Shown here: positions 61,494 through 64,000 of the stretch, one piece after another
How positions within the stretch are numbered: the stretch's first letter is position 1
Layout: each line of letters begins with the position of its first letter
Notes under the pieces: generated by a model
Databases searched by the model: none
Seen by the model: only the letters and a program-made list of their open reading frames with translations
What the model was told of the DNA's origin: nothing
Program-made: the position numbers and the translations under genes
Assembly (NCBI GenBank): GCA_023935145.1
Contig: CM043704.1
Location: 98,326,873-98,390,872 of the forward strand
From: Bretschneidera sinensis
Taxonomy: Eukaryota > Streptophyta > Magnoliopsida > Brassicales > Akaniaceae
Length of the DNA stretch: 64,000 nucleotides
Direction: 5' to 3'

Positions 61494-61522
61494 CTCATGC
61501 ACTTACATGGGTTCTCAACTAG
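61494..61522 (+). mobile_element. Helitron 3' terminus: hairpin plus CTAG
   Basis: CTCATGCA (61494-61501) pairs with TACATGGG (61504-61511) at 6 of 8 positions. After 7 bases comes CTAG (61519-61522), followed by T. Helitrons end in a short hairpin about 10 bases before CTRR and insert between A and T. It fits a decayed CCCGTGCA/GCACGGG palindrome. The 5' end could not be placed; the 2.9-kb units may lie inside this element. Confidence 0.6.
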
Positions 61523-62380
61523 TTATTAATAAAGCCAGAGCTCCTATTTGATGTTCACTCTTTAAAATGTTTCATAAACCCCTACTTAAATATGTAAATC
61601 AAATATTTAATAAGGTTATATATGTAATTCAATTGATTCAAACTTTTTACATCTTTCTTCCATGTTACGCCAAAAGGTTGCGGTGTGAATTTAAAGTATG
61701 TTGGAGACAAACGAATATTATAAATTTTATGGAATTATTTATAGATCCACTATTTTTATGTTTGGAAAGCCAAAAAGTTATAAATTTATATAACGAAGAG
61801 AACGAATTTTGTTGACCTAAAAATTTATCATATAATTGAATAAAAATGATAAAATTCTTTAATGAAAAGATTTAGAATTTAAACATTAGTTCCAAACTCT
61901 ATCATTTATTACTATTTAATTATTGAAGAATTAAACATAAAAATTTATTCTTTTTTAATTTATTTAAAAATAAAATAAAATTCATTTTAATATAGTTCCA
62001 AAATCAATATTTTAAACTTAATATGATTCACCTTAAATGAATTGGATACATACTATAACAACAATCCACATGAAATCAAAACCCACAAAAGAAGGTATGT
62101 GAGGGTTGGGCTGATCTGGTAAGGGCTAAGCTTGGCTCAAGTGCAAGCCCCATAAGCTATTAAGGAGTAGGGTTCTTATATTTTAACACCCACAAAATAA
62201 GTTACTCCTAATAGATATTTTGAGCTGGGCTGATATGGTTTGGATTCAGCTGGGCTCAAGTGCAAGATACAGAAGTTAGTAAGAGGAGTAAGGTTTTTGA
62301 AACCCTCGTTTCCACTTCCTCCTACGTTCTCAGTACAAATACCACACAGGACATAGAGAACTTCTCTCTGGTGCTCCAAA
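61523..62380. other. Intergenic region upstream of RPL18A
   Basis: No gene recognised. Related short motifs (GGGCTGATCTGGTAAGG near 62107, GGGCTGATATGGTTTGG near 62225, each followed by GGCTCAAGTGCAAG) form a diverged direct repeat of about 120 bp just before the gene. A pyrimidine-rich 5' leader typical of ribosomal-protein genes is at about 62300-62380. Confidence 0.5.
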
Positions 62381-62941
62381 ATGGTGACTTTCAGGGTGAG
62401 TTCTGTTAACTTAAAACATTGTCTTTGCTCTATTTTATCGCTGTTTTCAAAAAGCATAGTTTTGTTTCCTGAAAACACTGTTCTGTAGAGATTTTGTTAT
62501 AATTTCTAATGGGTTTTGTTGTTTTCTTTTTTCCTGTTGGGTGGAAACAAAAACAAACAGTTTCATCAGTACCAGGTTGTGGGGAGAGGTATCCTATCAG
62601 AGACAGAAGAGCATCCCAAGATCTACCGAATGAAGCTTTGAGCCACCAACGAGGTCCGCGCCAAGTCCAAGTTCTGGTATGTAGTAGCGTCTACTCCCTC
62701 TGTTTGGTTGCTGAGATTATGTTGGAAAATAAAAAGCAATTTGTACTTTGAGATTCAGTATTTAATTAAATTGAAAAGTTGTGAATACATTTGCTCTGAG
62801 CGGATGGATGTGTTATTCTAAAAAATTTAGTTGATGACTTTAGAAAATATTCATCCTTGTTAAATGGAGTATATTTTTTTTGCAACATACATAATATTTG
62901 CAACGTTCTATCAGCACATTGTTGGCACATTTCCGCTTGAG

Positions 62942-63207
62942 GCAATCATCATCTCGGTGCCCGCGAGGGAAAATCAAGAGATGATTCACAGTTTCTTGCA
63001 TCTTCTCCTCATTTTTTTTCTCTGAACCAGAAGAAGCAGCAGCAACATAGGTTGTTGGACATCTCTGGATAGTGACAGGCCAGCCCTTGAGAGACTCAAT
63101 CAAGTCGGATACAATAGTGAAAGAAGAAGAGTTGATTTGATGATGATCATCAGAGACAGTAGAGGTTGAAGAAGCAAACTTCATTGGCGGGTCTTGTAGA
63201 GGAGGCG
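62942..63207 (-). repeat. Inverted repeat, left arm (gene fragment, antisense) in RPL18A intron 2
   Basis: On the minus strand it encodes an open frame including MKFASSTSTVSDD, SDLIESLKG, AAASSGSEKKNEEKMQETVN and LLIFPRGHRDDD; the family is not recognised. It is the inverted partner of 63268-63496, with a 60-nt spacer between. Confidence 0.82.
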
Positions 63208-63267
63208 TAATTCCCTTCAGCATCTCTCAAGATGGAACCTCATGTGACAGGCTGGACAGGAGTCAAA

Positions 63268-63496
63268 CCCCTCTACAAGATCCATTGAAGTTTGTTTCTT
63301 CAACCTCTGCTATCTCTGATGATGATATCAAATCAGTTCTTCTTCTATCGCTATCGTCTCCACTATGAACTTGATCGAGTCTCTCACCTGTGTTGCTGCT
63401 TCTTCTTCTGGTCTAGAGAAAGAAGATCAGGAGAAGATGAAAGAAGCTGTGAATCAACTATTTTCGCTTGCGGGCACCCAGATGATATTCGTATAG
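63268..63496 (+). repeat. Inverted repeat, right arm (same gene fragment, sense)
   Basis: The plus strand reads LKFVSSTSAISDDD, then in another frame NLIESLTCVAASSSGLEKED and QEKMKEAVNQLFSLAG. It is the same fragment as the left arm but lacks about 40 bases in the middle and has frameshifts and stops. Together the arms could pair over most of 230 bases. Confidence 0.8.
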
Positions 63497-64000
63497 CAGC
63501 CAAACAGGTGTAAATTTAATTCCAAGGTACTCATTGAACCTAAAGTCCTTCCTTGATTTCTGATTGATTTGTTTTTAAATTTTGGGATTATTAACTTGGG
63601 GGCTCTTTATTTTTTCGTTTTTGGATCTATTCAGGTACTTCTCGAGGAAGCTGAAGAAAGTAAATAAGAGCAATGGACAGGTTCTGGCTATCAATGAGGT
63701 ATCTATCTTGCATGTTTGCAAGTTTTAGTTAACTACTACAATAAATTCCGAGTTCTAAGCTAATTGTCTAGACATTGATGTATGATCACACCACGCAAGA
63801 CCTACCCTCTAAGCATTTGAACTACATTTTTTGTTCATTTCAATGTGTGCATGTATGTTTGTTTGATGAAAGGGCCATTGCCTTTACATGGGTTTGGAAT
63901 GGATATTTGATCAATACCCTTTAAATAATTTTTTTGTATTTCTTAGAAGTTCTAGCGTGCATTATGTAACACACCCTTGAATTGTGTGTTAGTGGAGAGA

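Larger units (their letters stand above)
62381..63698 (+). pseudogene. RPL18A: 60S ribosomal protein eL20 (L18a), 3' partial, probable pseudogene
   Basis: Three exons in the right order: 62381-62395 (MVTFR), 62561-62676 (FHQYQVVGRGILSETEEHPK, then IYRMKL, stop, ATNEVRAKSKF) and 63635-63698 (YFSRKLKKVNKSNGQVLAIN). Splice sites are GT-AG and the phases match (TTCTG|G TAC). The product is a component of the large ribosomal subunit. Normal plant L18a reads MKLWATNEVRAKSKFW; here the Trp codon is TGA (62639-62641), a nonsense change (TGG to TGA). The 'RGILSETEE' segment also differs from the usual RALPTE. The remaining exons lie beyond the window. Introns are kept, so this is a duplicated copy, not a retrocopy. 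Alternatives are a recent null allele or a base-call error. Intron 2 carries a long inverted repeat. Confidence 0.82.

Noticed and set aside
63292..63513. 73-codon plus-strand frame in the RPL18A intron
   Set aside because: It runs through the right arm of the inverted repeat out of the frame shared with the left arm, so it is incidental.

Overview
This is nuclear DNA from a flowering plant, almost certainly a eudicot. It shows AT-rich intergenic DNA, GT-AG introns, plant-specific gene families (NAC, SAUR, nepenthesin-type protease, GDSL lipase) and dense plant repeats (L1-type LINE tails, fold-back MITEs, LTR elements, a Helitron). No bacterial, organellar or viral block was seen. The species cannot be named from the sequence.

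Layout. 1-590: intron end and last coding exon of a JUB1/NAC042-like NAC transcription factor (+). 2695-16212: complete 10-exon SWAP70-like gene (-; PH domain plus coiled coil, 500 aa). Its 8.1-kb intron 7 holds a three-level nest: a LINE split by a hAT-like element, itself split by a non-autonomous LTR retrotransposon carrying an intronless, broken copy of the PDS5 cohesin-regulator N-terminus. 20246-21864: two-exon 4-hydroxyphenylpyruvate dioxygenase (+), all three iron ligands present. 23565-25026: decayed GDSL lipase (-). 27685-27960: SAUR gene (+). 28836-40393: seven exons of an NSUN6-like RNA m5C methyltransferase (-) with key exons not found, probably a broken gene, its introns full of repeats. 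40.4-49.8 kb: gene-poor mosaic of MITEs and local duplications. 49872-51590: intronless nepenthesin-type aspartic protease (+). 52-62 kb: very AT-rich, with a 2.9-kb tandem duplication and a Helitron relic ending in a hairpin plus CTAG. 62381-63698: first three exons of a ribosomal protein eL20 (RPL18A) gene (+), with a stop codon replacing a conserved Trp and a long inverted repeat in intron 2; it runs off the window.

The genes are unrelated neighbours, not a pathway cluster. The likely working genes are the NAC factor, SWAP70, HPPD, SAUR and the aspartic protease. The GDSL, NSUN6-like, PDS5 and probably RPL18A loci carry inactivating lesions. No wholly new biological system was recognised. 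The most notable features are the PDS5-carrying retroelement inside the nested insertion, the inverted gene-fragment repeat in the RPL18A intron, and the Helitron-associated tandem duplication.
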